From: Promicromonospora sukumoe 327MFSha3.1
Lineage (GTDB): Bacteria > Actinomycetota > Actinomycetes > Actinomycetales > Cellulomonadaceae
Reading direction: 5' to 3'
DNA length: 64,000 nucleotides
Assembly: GCF_000385135.1 (NCBI RefSeq)
Contig: NZ_ARQM01000014.1
Coordinates: 62,001-126,000, forward strand
The position numbers and the translations under genes were made by a program. The first letter of the stretch is position 1. Every line of letters starts with the position of its first letter. Under the pieces are notes generated by a model. It ran no database searches. It saw only the letters and a list, made by a program, of their open reading frames with translations, and was not told the origin of the DNA. This document shows, in pieces, positions 25,726-34,060 of this stretch.

Positions 25726-28253
25726 GCCCCGATCACCGCACCGGAGGAGCTGGTCGGCGTCGTCTTGACCGTCTGGGCGCGCTTCTCGACGAGCGGCGCC
25801 ATGACCTTCGCCCGGCCGTACCGGGCCTGGAAGTCGCGGATGAGGCACTCGCCCCGGCGCTCCTCGACCACGCCGACGGCGGAGTCCGTCACCGGGGCGG
25901 TGCCCTCGGTGACCAGCTTGACCAGGCCCTCGTCCACCGGGGCGTCGGTCGGCAGGCCGTGCAACCAGCGCAGGCCTCTGCGGGCCAGGTTGGAGTCGCG
26001 GTGGCGCAGCAGCACGCGGAACGGGATCAGACCGCGCACCACCTCGTTGCCGAAGTCCTCCTCGGCGTCGTGGCTACCGAGCAGGAGCGCGGCCTTGTGC
26101 TTACGGCCGTCACGGATGAACGTGCCGATCTCCTCGGCCGCCTCGGGCGACGACATCGTCTTGGACGCCTCGTCCGCGGCGAAGATGTCGAGCCGGGAGC
26201 GGTCCGCGAAGCAGCGGTACCGCGCCAGGGCCGCGATGAGCGCGAACGTGGCGCGGCCGAACACCTTCTCGGCCTTGAGCTCGGCGAAGAGGTGCCCGTG
26301 CTCCATGTCGGCGCGCGAGGGCAGCTGCATCTTGTGCGTGTGCAGCACGATCGCGGGGGAGGACAGGTCGAGCGGCGGCAGCGTGTCGTCGAACAGGGCG
26401 CGGCCGAAGTCGAGCTCCGAGAAGATGCGCATCTCGTCGGCCAGCATCCGGGCGCCCGGGAACTCGCACTCCTCCTCGAGGTGCCGGGCGAGCGAGCCGA
26501 GCGACGTGATCTTGTGCCGCCACATGTACTCGGTCTGCAGCACCTTGGACAGCAGCACGTTCTGCTCGGACTTGGTCTGCACGGACAGCAGCACCGTGAG
26601 GAACGCGCGGGCGACGCGGGGCGCCTGGGCGGGCGGCAGGATCCGCAGCGGGTCCATCGAGACCGTCGCGTCCTCCGAGATCTCCACGACCTGCGAGCCG
26701 GGGATCTCGGAGACGGCGATGCCCCACTCGCCCATCTCGGTGTGGTCCACCGCCATGAGCGTGGCGCCCATGTCGACGTTGTCCATGGCCACCGTCTTCA
26801 TGCTCACCGACTTGCCCGAGCCCAGCTCGCCCACGAAGCCCATCGCGAGCGCCACGTCCAGCTTGTCGGTGGCGCCGGCCAGGTTCACGAACACCGGGTT
26901 CGGCCGGGCGGCCCCGTTCGAGATCTCCAGGGCGAACAGCGAGCCGGAGGTGTCGCCCAGCTCGGTCGTCGCGAACGGCACCGCCGCCGAGAAGGCGCGT
27001 GCCGTGGTGATCTGCGAGTACTCGCGCACGGCACGCGGCGTCGGCATGCCCGGCAGCGTGGCGTCGAAGAGCGTCGGCTGGATCGTCGGGTCGGTGCGCA
27101 GCGAGAACTGCATCGCGGCGAAGTACTTGGTCAGGTCGCGGGCGTCGTCGAGTGCCTGCTCCGGGGTGTGGCCCGAGACCGTGAACATGGTGGTGGCGTC
27201 GACCTCGACCTCGAGCTCGTCGGCGTCCATCACCGCCTGGTACTCGCCCAGGGCGCGCGCCGTCGTGTCCAGGGACGAGCCGGCACGCTCCTCCTCGGAG
27301 CGCTGGTCGAACTGGTCGTTGAGCGTGCGGACCGCGCGCCGGTTGCGGTTGGTCACCTCGTCGCGCGAGCGCACCGTCATGCGGATGGCCCAGTCGCACG
27401 GCACGCCGGACTCGTCGACGCGCCCGATCCACTCGCACCCGGGGTAGACGATCCCGCCCGACGGCGTGTCGCTCACCACGAGCGTCGTCTGGTACGACGC
27501 GAGCTCGGGGTTGGTCGGGTCGAGCACCTTCACGTACGGGCGCTTCAGGATCTGCAGCGGTCCGAGCTTCTTCTCGGAGTCGGTCTGCCCCGCCGGGTCG
27601 ATGAGCGCGGACGGCAGCACCGAGGGACCGGACAGGTGCATCTCGGCGTCGAGCGAACCGTCCACCGGCACCGCGGTGTCGAGCCCGAGGCCACGCTGCA
27701 TCGCGTGGCCGAACATCCACGCCATCTCGGCCACCGACGCCGGCTGGGGGTCGAACGCCGAGGGCATCTCCTTGCGCAGCGCCTCCGCCTGGGCGGCGCG
27801 CTCGCCGATCGCGTGCCGGCCGGGCACGGACCGCGGCATCATCAGGGTGTCCTGGAGCGTGGTCCAGCTCGCCTGCAGCGGCTCCATGAAGGCCTTGGCG
27901 CCGGGGTTGGCCAGGGGCGCGGCGATCCAGTGGACGCGGCGCCCGATCGGGATCTGCTCCAGGAAGTCGAGGGTGGCCTCGCACTCGGCGGCCCAGGCCT
28001 CGCGCTCGGTCAGGTCGACGCCCTCGATCATGGCGAGCACCACGGAGGCCGGGTCGGTGGCCGCCGTCAGCCCGAGGTGCAGGGACTCGCCGCGCAGCGC
28101 GCGGTACAGCGCGGTGTGGTGGCGCCGCGCCGCGTGCTTCTTGTCGTCCGGCTGGAACGCGTAGGGCACGGGGGACACGCGCCAGACCGCCCACACGGTC
28201 CCTGTGCGGGTCCACATGAGGCCGTCGGTCAGGGCCGAGATGTGGCTCAGCAT
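25722..28253 (-). CDS. VirB4/TraC-like T4SS ATPase
   Basis: 843 residues. The N-terminal half is the VirB4-type docking part. The C-terminal half is the RecA-like motor with Walker A GELGSGKS (about residue 475) in a typical MGFVGELGSGKSVSMKT context, and Walker B LDIFAADEA (about residue 690), followed by a sensor region ALLLGSHDAEEDF. VirB4 proteins power pilus or channel assembly and substrate movement at the cytoplasmic face. It starts 6 bases after the VirB3/PrgI-like gene and overlaps the VirB6-like gene. No second ATPase of the VirD4 (coupling) type is in the window. Confidence 0.9.
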   Translation of the reverse strand: MLSHISALTDGLMWTRTGTVWAVWRVSPVPYAFQPDDKKHAARRHHTALYRALRGESLHLGLTAATDPASVVLAMIEGVDLTEREAWAAECEATLDFLEQIPIGRRVHWIAAPLANPGAKAFMEPLQASWTTLQDTLMMPRSVPGRHAIGERAAQAEALRKEMPSAFDPQPASVAEMAWMFGHAMQRGLGLDTAVPVDGSLDAEMHLSGPSVLPSALIDPAGQTDSEKKLGPLQILKRPYVKVLDPTNPELASYQTTLVVSDTPSGGIVYPGCEWIGRVDESGVPCDWAIRMTVRSRDEVTNRNRRAVRTLNDQFDQRSEEERAGSSLDTTARALGEYQAVMDADELEVEVDATTMFTVSGHTPEQALDDARDLTKYFAAMQFSLRTDPTIQPTLFDATLPGMPTPRAVREYSQITTARAFSAAVPFATTELGDTSGSLFALEISNGAARPNPVFVNLAGATDKLDVALAMGFVGELGSGKSVSMKTVAMDNVDMGATLMAVDHTEMGEWGIAVSEIPGSQVVEISEDATVSMDPLRILPPAQAPRVARAFLTVLLSVQTKSEQNVLLSKVLQTEYMWRHKITSLGSLARHLEEECEFPGARMLADEMRIFSELDFGRALFDDTLPPLDLSSPAIVLHTHKMQLPSRADMEHGHLFAELKAEKVFGRATFALIAALARYRCFADRSRLDIFAADEASKTMSSPEAAEEIGTFIRDGRKHKAALLLGSHDAEEDFGNEVVRGLIPFRVLLRHRDSNLARRGLRWLHGLPTDAPVDEGLVKLVTEGTAPVTDSAVGVVEERRGECLIRDFQARYGRAKVMAPLVEKRAQTVKTTPTSSSGAVIGA

Positions 28254-28259
28254 GGGGGC

Positions 28260-29006
28260 TCAGTCCTCTCGCGGGGTGGTCGGCGGGGTGGTGGGTGGGT
28301 TCTTCTGCTGGCCGGCGAGCAGCTGCCCCACACCGGTGAGGTCGCTGTTCCTGCGGTCGGCCGCCGCGGTCGCGGCGGCTGCCGCCCAGTCCGCGGGCGA
28401 GCGTCTGCTCGGTGGCGCACCGGGCTGTTGCCCGGGTTGCGGGCCCGGCCTCGGATCGAGCCGGCGGCCCTCGAACGTCGCGTCCGCGGGTCCCCGGGCG
28501 GTCAGCTCGGGCAGGAGCTCGGTCGGCACGGGACGCACCACGGTCGGCGGGACGGCCTCGGCCGGCCGGACCACGGCCCGGACGGGCTGGGCCACCTGGG
28601 CCGGCTGGGCCTCCCGGGCGGCGGCGCCCGGCACCACGACCATGACGCGGTGCGTCATCAGGCGCGGCTTGGGCAGGGCGACCTGTCCGCCGGACAGTCG
28701 TCCCGGGCTGGAGGTCAGGTTCATCGCGTCCATGACGAACGCGACGGGGTTGCGCCCGGAGCTCGGGAGCTTCCCCGTGGCCCAGACGACACCCACGACC
28801 ACCCCGACGGCCACCACGATGTTCATGAAACCGCCGAGCTGCGCCCACAGCGGGGCGGTCTTCCACAGGGCGAACGCCACCACGGCGCCCGCTCCCACCT
28901 GGGTGATGGTGTACGGCCCACCCCAGATGCGCCCGCCGCTGGGCAGCTTCCCCACGAGCATGGGGATGCGGCGGGCCTTCGTGTAGAACTTCGCGGTCTC
29001 GGTCAC
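28260..29006 (-). CDS. VirB3/PrgI-like (SCO6880 N-terminal-like) membrane protein
   Basis: 248 residues. The first 110 carry two membrane helices (AGAVVAFALWKTAPLWAQL and NIVVAVGVVVGVVWATG) after KFYTKARRIPMLVGKLPSG, the pattern of PrgI/VirB3 proteins and of the N-terminus of the actinobacterial SCO6880 family. The rest is a Pro/Ala/Arg-rich cytoplasmic tail. VirB3 binds VirB4, and here the two genes are adjacent, as in most T4SS. GTG start with GGAGGG upstream. Confidence 0.75.
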   Translation of the reverse strand: MTETAKFYTKARRIPMLVGKLPSGGRIWGGPYTITQVGAGAVVAFALWKTAPLWAQLGGFMNIVVAVGVVVGVVWATGKLPSSGRNPVAFVMDAMNLTSSPGRLSGGQVALPKPRLMTHRVMVVVPGAAAREAQPAQVAQPVRAVVRPAEAVPPTVVRPVPTELLPELTARGPADATFEGRRLDPRPGPQPGQQPGAPPSRRSPADWAAAAATAAADRRNSDLTGVGQLLAGQQKNPPTTPPTTPRED

Positions 29007-29114
29007 CGGACACCCTCCTCACCACACGCCGGGCGCGCGGACACGCCCGTCAGACCAAACCTGTGCCTTGCCCCCAGCGCCTTGCCCATGTGTCTGACCT
29101 GCCGGTACCGGCCG

Positions 29115-29399
29115 TCAGAGAACTGTCTGCGTGTTCACGATCGCCGGGGCGGAGTCGAACTCGTCCCTGGCGAGGTCGGAGGTGACGTTGATGCCACCGT
29201 TCACGAGCCACAGGACGATCCCGCCGACGATCGCGGACATCAGGATCGCCGCGATCGACATCTTGGTCTTCACCGCGGTGATGACGACCATGAGGATGAC
29301 GACCACGAAGGTCACGGACTCGATTGCGCTCTTGACCTCCTCGGACTTCACGGTGATGAGGTCGAGGAAGCCGTCGGCCATAACGATCTCGCTGATCAT
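29115..29399 (-). CDS. Small two-helix membrane protein, VirB2-like pilin candidate
   Basis: 94 residues with two closely spaced membrane helices (VTFVVVILMVVITAV and IAAILMSAIVGGIVLWLV) flanked by short hydrophilic ends. VirB2/TrbC and Gram-positive T4SS small subunits have this size and topology. ATG 29399 has an excellent AAGGAG 6 bases upstream. It sits between the TcpC-like and VirB3-like genes, the usual place for the pilin gene. No signal-peptidase site is obvious, so the pilin role is inferred. Confidence 0.65.
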   Translation of the reverse strand: MISEIVMADGFLDLITVKSEEVKSAIESVTFVVVILMVVITAVKTKMSIAAILMSAIVGGIVLWLVNGGINVTSDLARDEFDSAPAIVNTQTVL

Positions 29400-29412
29400 G
29401 GTTTCTCCTTCG

Positions 29413-30552
29413 TTACTCCCCGGCGGTGCCGGGGTCGATCGTGCCGGATGGCGTCGTGTCGATACGGACGGCCGGCTCAACGCCGGCAACCTCCCAGCGG
29501 CCGTCCCGCGCGACGAGCGTGAGGACGTACTGGGCGGTCGTCTTGTTGCCGTCGAGCCGGGTGAGCTCGGCGGTGATGAGGGCGTGCGTGCCGTCGCCGT
29601 CGGCGGGGTCCTCCGTGACCTCGTGCGACCCCTTGATGCCCGTCACGGCCACGGCCGAGTACGGGGCGGGGGTGATCGCCGAGACGGAGGTGCCGGGCGC
29701 CAGGTAGCGCGTGATCTCGCCGTCGCCCGCGATCATCGCCGCGAGGAAGCCGGTCGCGGACTGACCCGCGGCCGACGTCGGGGAGATGGTCTCGGAGTAG
29801 TCGAGGTCCGGGGCGTCCGCCGCGGCGGCGGGTCCCGGGACGGGTGAGGGCAGCGCGAGGGCCGTGACCGCGAGGTCGGCTCCGGAGTACTTCGTGTCCG
29901 TGCGCTGCACGAGCACGGGCACCTGGAAGTAGCGGCGCACCCAGACGAGCGAGACCTCGGCCTGCTCACCCTTCGCGTCCGCGGGCGGCGGCGTCGAGCC
30001 CGGGGCGGGCTCGGCGACGTCGACGCCGACCGTCACCGACCACACGCCGTCCTCCGCCTGCTCCACCTGTGCCACCGACGAGTCGCGGATGGTCAGGCCC
30101 TCCTGGGGGAGAGTTCCGACCGGGGCGTTCGTCAGGGAGGCGATGAGCTGCTGGTCGTTGCTGTCGGCCCGCAGCCAGGTCTCCACGAGCTCGACCGCGC
30201 GCTCGGTGGCGGCGGCGGACTCCGCGGTGCTCGCCGAGCCCGCGGCCACGGCGACCGGCGCCGGCTCGGGTCGCAGCAGCGTCCACGCCAGGGCGGCGGG
30301 ACCCGCGAGCAGCGCGAGCGCCAGCAGGGCGCCCCAGGCCTTGGTGGCCAGTGCGGGCCCGTTGGACCACTCGACGACCTGTGGGGGAGGGTCGCCGTCG
30401 TTCCCGCCGCCACCCGATGCCGGGGGAGCCGCGGGTCGTTCGGGTCCGCCCGCCCAGGGCGAGGCGGAACCGGGGGCGCCGTCGGTAGGGGCAGGCAGCT
30501 CGGCCGGCTTGGCGGCCTTCTTGCCCCGACGGCGCACGAGGAGCGAGCTCAT
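29413..30552 (-). CDS. TcpC/VirB8-like conjugal transfer scaffold protein
   Basis: 379 residues: a Pro/Gly-rich cytoplasmic N-terminus (about 70), one membrane helix (WGALLALALLAGPAALAWTLL), then two successive NTF2-like domains outside (about 110-235 and 255-365). The strand pattern LVWVRRYFQVPVLVQ and LAVTALALPSPVPGPA, and a second domain ending in TAQYVLTLVARDGRWEVAGVEP, fit TcpC, the VirB8 equivalent of Gram-positive conjugation systems that forms trimers at the membrane. Its ATG overlaps the stop of the small gene ahead (ATGA). Confidence 0.77.
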   Translation of the reverse strand: MSSLLVRRRGKKAAKPAELPAPTDGAPGSASPWAGGPERPAAPPASGGGGNDGDPPPQVVEWSNGPALATKAWGALLALALLAGPAALAWTLLRPEPAPVAVAAGSASTAESAAATERAVELVETWLRADSNDQQLIASLTNAPVGTLPQEGLTIRDSSVAQVEQAEDGVWSVTVGVDVAEPAPGSTPPPADAKGEQAEVSLVWVRRYFQVPVLVQRTDTKYSGADLAVTALALPSPVPGPAAAADAPDLDYSETISPTSAAGQSATGFLAAMIAGDGEITRYLAPGTSVSAITPAPYSAVAVTGIKGSHEVTEDPADGDGTHALITAELTRLDGNKTTAQYVLTLVARDGRWEVAGVEPAVRIDTTPSGTIDPGTAGE

Positions 30553-30863
30553 CGGGTGTGCACCTCGTTCTGCAGGTCCGCGCGGATGCGCTCGCGGGCC
30601 TCGCGGGCGCTGCGCACGCGCGGGCTGTCGAGCGCCTCGGTCAGGCGGATGGTCGTGTCGTTCTCGCCGAGGGGGTCCTCGGAGAGAGATGCGATGAGGT
30701 CGCGCACGACGGGCGCCACCTCACCGCGTGCGGCATGCACCTCGGCCGTGTCGCGGAGCAGCGACCACGTGTGGTCGAAGGCCGAAGGCCCTGGGTCCGC
30801 GCTGCCGAGGTCGGTACTGCCGAGTCCGGCGCCGGGCGCCTGGTCGAGCTCGTCCTTGCTCAT
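30549..30863 (-). CDS. Small soluble protein of unknown function, first gene of the T4SS-like operon
   Basis: 104 residues, acidic first half and Arg/Glu-rich helical second half (VRSAREARERIRADLQ). No membrane segment or family motif is recognised. GAGAGG stands 5 bases ahead of the ATG and the gene overlaps the TcpC-like gene. As the first gene behind the divergent promoter region it could be a regulator, chaperone or adaptor; this is guesswork. Confidence 0.65.
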   Translation of the reverse strand: MSKDELDQAPGAGLGSTDLGSADPGPSAFDHTWSLLRDTAEVHAARGEVAPVVRDLIASLSEDPLGENDTTIRLTEALDSPRVRSAREARERIRADLQNEVHTR

Positions 30864-30959
30864 CTCGCCTCTCCCGTTGTTCCGTCAGTTGCGTCTGCTG
30901 AGCACAAATGGCTGGTGATGCGTTCGTGTGACATCGGTCGAGCAGCGGTTTTGCTCGAC

Positions 30960-30975
30960 TGTGACGCAGGTCACA
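30960..30975. promoter_or_regulatory. CRP/GlxR-type operator in the divergent T4SS/sigma-like gap
   Basis: TGTGACGCAGGTCACA is a perfect TGTGA-N6-TCACA palindrome, the consensus of cAMP-receptor-type regulators including corynebacterial GlxR and mycobacterial Crp. It is 97 bp from the start of the minus-strand T4SS-like operon and 79 bp from the sigma-like gene on the plus strand. An additional inverted repeat (CGAGCA and TGCTCG) ends just upstream. Confidence 0.7.
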
Positions 30976-31053
30976 TGGGCTCCGGACGAGCGGGCAACAG
31001 TGGCGGGCAACACCCTCCCGGTGGACTCGGGGCAGACGGAGGGGGGAACCGCC

Positions 31054-31950
31054 ATGCCTGCACGCACACCGGCACCGGCATCAGGAACGCTGATGCGAGA
31101 GCTCGACCACGACTGGGCAGACCTGGTCCGTACGCGATCGTTCGCCACCGAGATCGATCGCTTCGTCGCACGGTTCCCCAGGCTCGCGGGACTGCGCAGG
31201 GGTGAGCCCGTGCGCCTCGCGCCCGAAGAGGCGGACGAGGTGCTGTACGCGCTCATCGTCGAGCACGCGAGCGGCAGCTTCGCCGCGGGGCGCGCGGTGC
31301 TGCAGTGCATGCTGCCCGCGGTCCGCACCATCGTGCGCAAGTCGCGCCGGCACTACCCGGACGTGCAGGACCTCGAGCAGGAGGCCGCCGCCGCGATGTG
31401 GGACGCGATCACCCACTACGACCTCGCGCGCAGCACCCGGGTCGCGATGTGGCTGCAGGGGCACACCCTGACGCGCGTCGTCGGCGACCGGGCGCCCCAC
31501 GCCCGGGGCGGGCGCGCGAGCCGTGGCCCCCAGGTGGCGGAGATCCCCACCGACACGGACACGCTGACCGTCCTCGAGCGGCCGTCGACGCCCGAAGCGG
31601 GGCCCGACGCGGTCTACTCGCTCGCGAGCCTGTCGCTCGGCACCACGGGCGAGGTCCTCGACGTCATCGCCTGGGGGCTCGACAAGAGCGTCCTCACGCG
31701 GGACGAGTCAGCACTTCTGGCGCGGCTCTACGCGCCGGACCCCGATCTCCCGGAGTACGCCGAGCTCGGCTCGGGTCGCGGGAACTATCAGCGGCGGGTG
31801 GCCCACGAGCTGGGCATCTCGCACGCAGCCTTGCGCCAGCGGGCGAGTCGCGCAGTGCGACGGCTGGCGGAAGCCGTTCAGTCCGGTGGTCTGTCTGGGG
31901 GACAGCCGGGCGAACGGGACGGTGAGGGACGACGGCGGCCGACGGGCTGA
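31054..31950 (+). CDS. Sigma-70-like regulator
   Basis: 298 residues. A segment at about 85-145 (AVLQCMLPAVRTIVRKSRRHYPDVQDLEQEAAAAMWDAITHYD) resembles sigma region 2, and a C-terminal helix-turn-helix (RRVAHELGISHAALRQRASRAVRRL) resembles region 4.2. The middle is Arg/Pro-rich. It may be a dedicated sigma or anti-activator-type factor for the adjacent Tad or T4SS-like genes. ATG 31054 has GGAGGGGGGA upstream; the frame opens earlier, at 30928, but that part overlaps the CRP-type palindrome. A strong terminator follows, so it is its own transcript. Confidence 0.72.
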   Translation: MPARTPAPASGTLMRELDHDWADLVRTRSFATEIDRFVARFPRLAGLRRGEPVRLAPEEADEVLYALIVEHASGSFAAGRAVLQCMLPAVRTIVRKSRRHYPDVQDLEQEAAAAMWDAITHYDLARSTRVAMWLQGHTLTRVVGDRAPHARGGRASRGPQVAEIPTDTDTLTVLERPSTPEAGPDAVYSLASLSLGTTGEVLDVIAWGLDKSVLTRDESALLARLYAPDPDLPEYAELGSGRGNYQRRVAHELGISHAALRQRASRAVRRLAEAVQSGGLSGGQPGERDGEGRRRPTG

Positions 31951-32000
31951 GCACTGGGGGGTGCGTGATGCCCTGAAGGTCGTTCGAAGTCTCCTCATCG

Positions 32001-32038
32001 CGAGAGGGCCCCACCGCCAGCGGGGCCCTCTCGTTCTG
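32001..32038 (+). terminator. Intrinsic terminator after the sigma-like gene
   Basis: A perfect 12-bp stem (32001-32012 with 32022-32033, starting CGAGAGGGCCCC), 9-base loop, followed by TTCTG. Confidence 0.85.
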
Positions 32039-32451
32039 TCCGGCTGCCACGTGGCACACGGGTCGTCAAGGATTTGCCGTCGATTCCCCTCGGACCGCAC
32101 CGCCGCGGTGGCCCTATCTCACGGGCTGACCTGCGAAGTCAATGCCACAACTGTGGTTCTGACGTGCCAGCGAACGATTGTCTGAGGGTCACTCAATATT
32201 CAAGTCTTCTCCACAACTTTGAAGTCTCCTTGACCTAGCGAGCATCCGGAACGCTGATTAGCGTTCAACCTGCCGGGTCCGGCCGTCTGCATGAGGATTA
32301 CCTGCGGTGACACACCTGTGACACCGCAGGAGGCCTTCGACAGCACGGCGGGAGCACGGTGGAGACAGGCGCAGGCATGGGATCCTCTTCGGGTTCCGCT
32401 CCGGGAAGATCCCTGGCGGACTCTGTCGACGGGCTCGGAGGAGACGGCACG
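32039..32451. promoter_or_regulatory. Upstream region of the Tad locus
   Basis: About 410 non-coding bases, locally A/T-rich around 32190-32235. It contains an inverted repeat GAACGCT-N4-AGCGTTC (32249-32266), a TTGACC hexamer (32230-32235) without a well-spaced -10, and a 9-bp hairpin CCTGCGGTG/CACCGCAGG (32301-32330). The regulators are unknown; the region must hold the Tad promoter. Confidence 0.5.
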
Positions 32452-33150
32452 GTGAGCAGTGGCACGAAGGTCGCGAACCAGGACCAGCAGGCCCGGTCTG
32501 CGACGAGACCCCAGCGACCCGCACCACCCGGGCCGCTCAAACCCACGCGCGCCCGACGCCGGCCCGCCCTCATCGCGCTCGGCCTCGCGCTCGTGGCGCT
32601 CAGCGTGCTCGCCAGCGTCTACGTGACCAGCTCACAGGGCAAGACGGTCGAGGCGCTCGCCGTCAACAAAGAGATCTCGCGCGGAACGGAGATCGCGCCA
32701 TCCGATATCGCTGTCGTCGAGCTGCCCTCCGGGCTGAGCCTGATCTCGTCGATCCCAGCCGACCAGCTCGAGCAGATCAAGGGCATGGTGGCGGCGACCG
32801 ATCTCAAGGAAGGGCAGCTCCTTGCGTCCGACAGCGTCGTCCCGGAGCTCGCGCCTCCGTCCGGTCAGTCCATCGTCGGCGTCGCCCTCGCGCCCAACCA
32901 GATGCCGACCAGTGCGCTGCAGGCCGGCGACGCCGTCCGCGTCGTCGAGACTCCGGCCGTGGGCGGCGAACCGCCCGCCGAAGCGCCGTTCTCGATCGCC
33001 GCGACGGTGGTAAGGGTCGACGGCGGTGGTGCACTCGGCGACCAGATCGTCGTCGACGTGCAGGTCGCCTCCAACAACGCCGCCGCGCTCGCGGCCCGCG
33101 CCGCGACCGGCCGGGTCGCGCTCGTGATCGACGCCGTCGGGGCCGGGTGA
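32452..33150 (+). CDS. cpaB: SAF-domain pilus assembly protein (CpaB/RcpC-like)
   Basis: 232 residues: a disordered N-terminus, one membrane helix (PALIALGLALVALSVLASVYV), then an extracytoplasmic SAF domain (VEALAVNKEISRGTEIAPSDIAVVELP to GSPVVPELAPPSG-like SIVGVALAPNQMPTSALQAGD). In Tad systems CpaB/RcpC is an assembly protein of the pilus. GTG 32452 follows GGAGGAG; the frame stays open to a GTG at 32359 that lacks a ribosome site. It is the first gene of the Tad operon; only 4 bases separate it from the next gene. Confidence 0.78.
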   Translation: MSSGTKVANQDQQARSATRPQRPAPPGPLKPTRARRRPALIALGLALVALSVLASVYVTSSQGKTVEALAVNKEISRGTEIAPSDIAVVELPSGLSLISSIPADQLEQIKGMVAATDLKEGQLLASDSVVPELAPPSGQSIVGVALAPNQMPTSALQAGDAVRVVETPAVGGEPPAEAPFSIAATVVRVDGGGALGDQIVVDVQVASNNAAALAARAATGRVALVIDAVGAG

Positions 33151-33154
33151 TCCG

Positions 33155-34060
33155 GTGGCTCTCATCGCCCTCGCCAACGCGAAGGGCTCGCCGGGCACCA
33201 CGACGGCGGCCCTCGTGCTGGCGCTCCAGTGGCCCCGCCCCGTGCTGCTCGTGGAGGCCGACCTCGCCGGGTCGTCGATCCTGGCCGGGTACTTCCGCGG
33301 GCAGCTGCCGCACGACCGCGGCCTGCAGCCCCTCGCCATCGCGCACTCCCACGGCGATCTCGAGGCCGCGTTCTGGGAGCAGACCATTCCCCTCGTTCGA
33401 AACGATCCGGACAAGAAGCTGCTGCCCGGCATCGTCAGCCCGCACACCGCCCCCGCCGTCGCGAACCTCTGGGGGCCGCTGGCCAACCAGCTCGTCGCGC
33501 TGGAGCGCGGCGGCATCGACGTGCTCGTCGACCTCGGCCGGCTCGGCACCGGCGGCGCCGTCCGCGAGGACCGCGAGCCGATCGTCCGCCTGGCCGACCA
33601 GGTGCTGATCACCACGGGTTCGCGCCTTCCGGACATCGCGGTGACGCGGGAGCTGGTCAAGTCCCGCACCTCCGTCGTCGACGCCGCGGCGCGCGAGCTC
33701 ACCAACCTCACCGCGCTGACCGTCGGGCCGGGCCGGCCCTACGACGCGAACGAGATCGCGCGCACGCTCGGTCTCGGCACCGTGGGCTCGCTGGCCTGGG
33801 ACCCGGTCAACGCCGAGGTGCTGTCGGTGGGCTCGCCCGCCGGACGGCGCTACTCGACGTCGCCGCTGGTCCGGTCCGCCGGGCCCGTGATCTCCCGCCT
33901 GCAGGACCGCACGGAGAAGCGGCGGGCCCGGTTCTCCACCGGGCCGAGCGAGGTAGGCCGGGGCACCGGTCCGCGCCGTCCGCCCGAGCAGTCGGGTGCC
34001 GGCGCCCGCTCCACGTCGTGGAGCGGGCAGGGCGCCGGACCCTGGCGGGGTGACGCGTGA
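33155..34060 (+). CDS. CpaE/TadZ-like ParA-fold protein with degenerate P-loop
   Basis: 301 residues of the MinD/ParA fold that localises Tad machinery. The P-loop reads NAKGSPGTTTAALVLAL: the signature lysine is present (KG) but the second lysine of GKT is replaced (GTT), so ATP hydrolysis is doubtful. VLLVEADLAGSS is the switch-like strand and VLVDLGRL the Walker B. The last 60 residues are a disordered Gly/Ser/Arg tail. GTG start; its stop overlaps the tadA start (GTGA). Confidence 0.75.
   Translation: MALIALANAKGSPGTTTAALVLALQWPRPVLLVEADLAGSSILAGYFRGQLPHDRGLQPLAIAHSHGDLEAAFWEQTIPLVRNDPDKKLLPGIVSPHTAPAVANLWGPLANQLVALERGGIDVLVDLGRLGTGGAVREDREPIVRLADQVLITTGSRLPDIAVTRELVKSRTSVVDAAARELTNLTALTVGPGRPYDANEIARTLGLGTVGSLAWDPVNAEVLSVGSPAGRRYSTSPLVRSAGPVISRLQDRTEKRRARFSTGPSEVGRGTGPRRPPEQSGAGARSTSWSGQGAGPWRGDA

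Noticed and set aside
21816-30863. An integrative conjugative element
   Set aside because: No integrase, relaxase, coupling ATPase or flanking direct repeats can be seen; only the transport-like core is supported.
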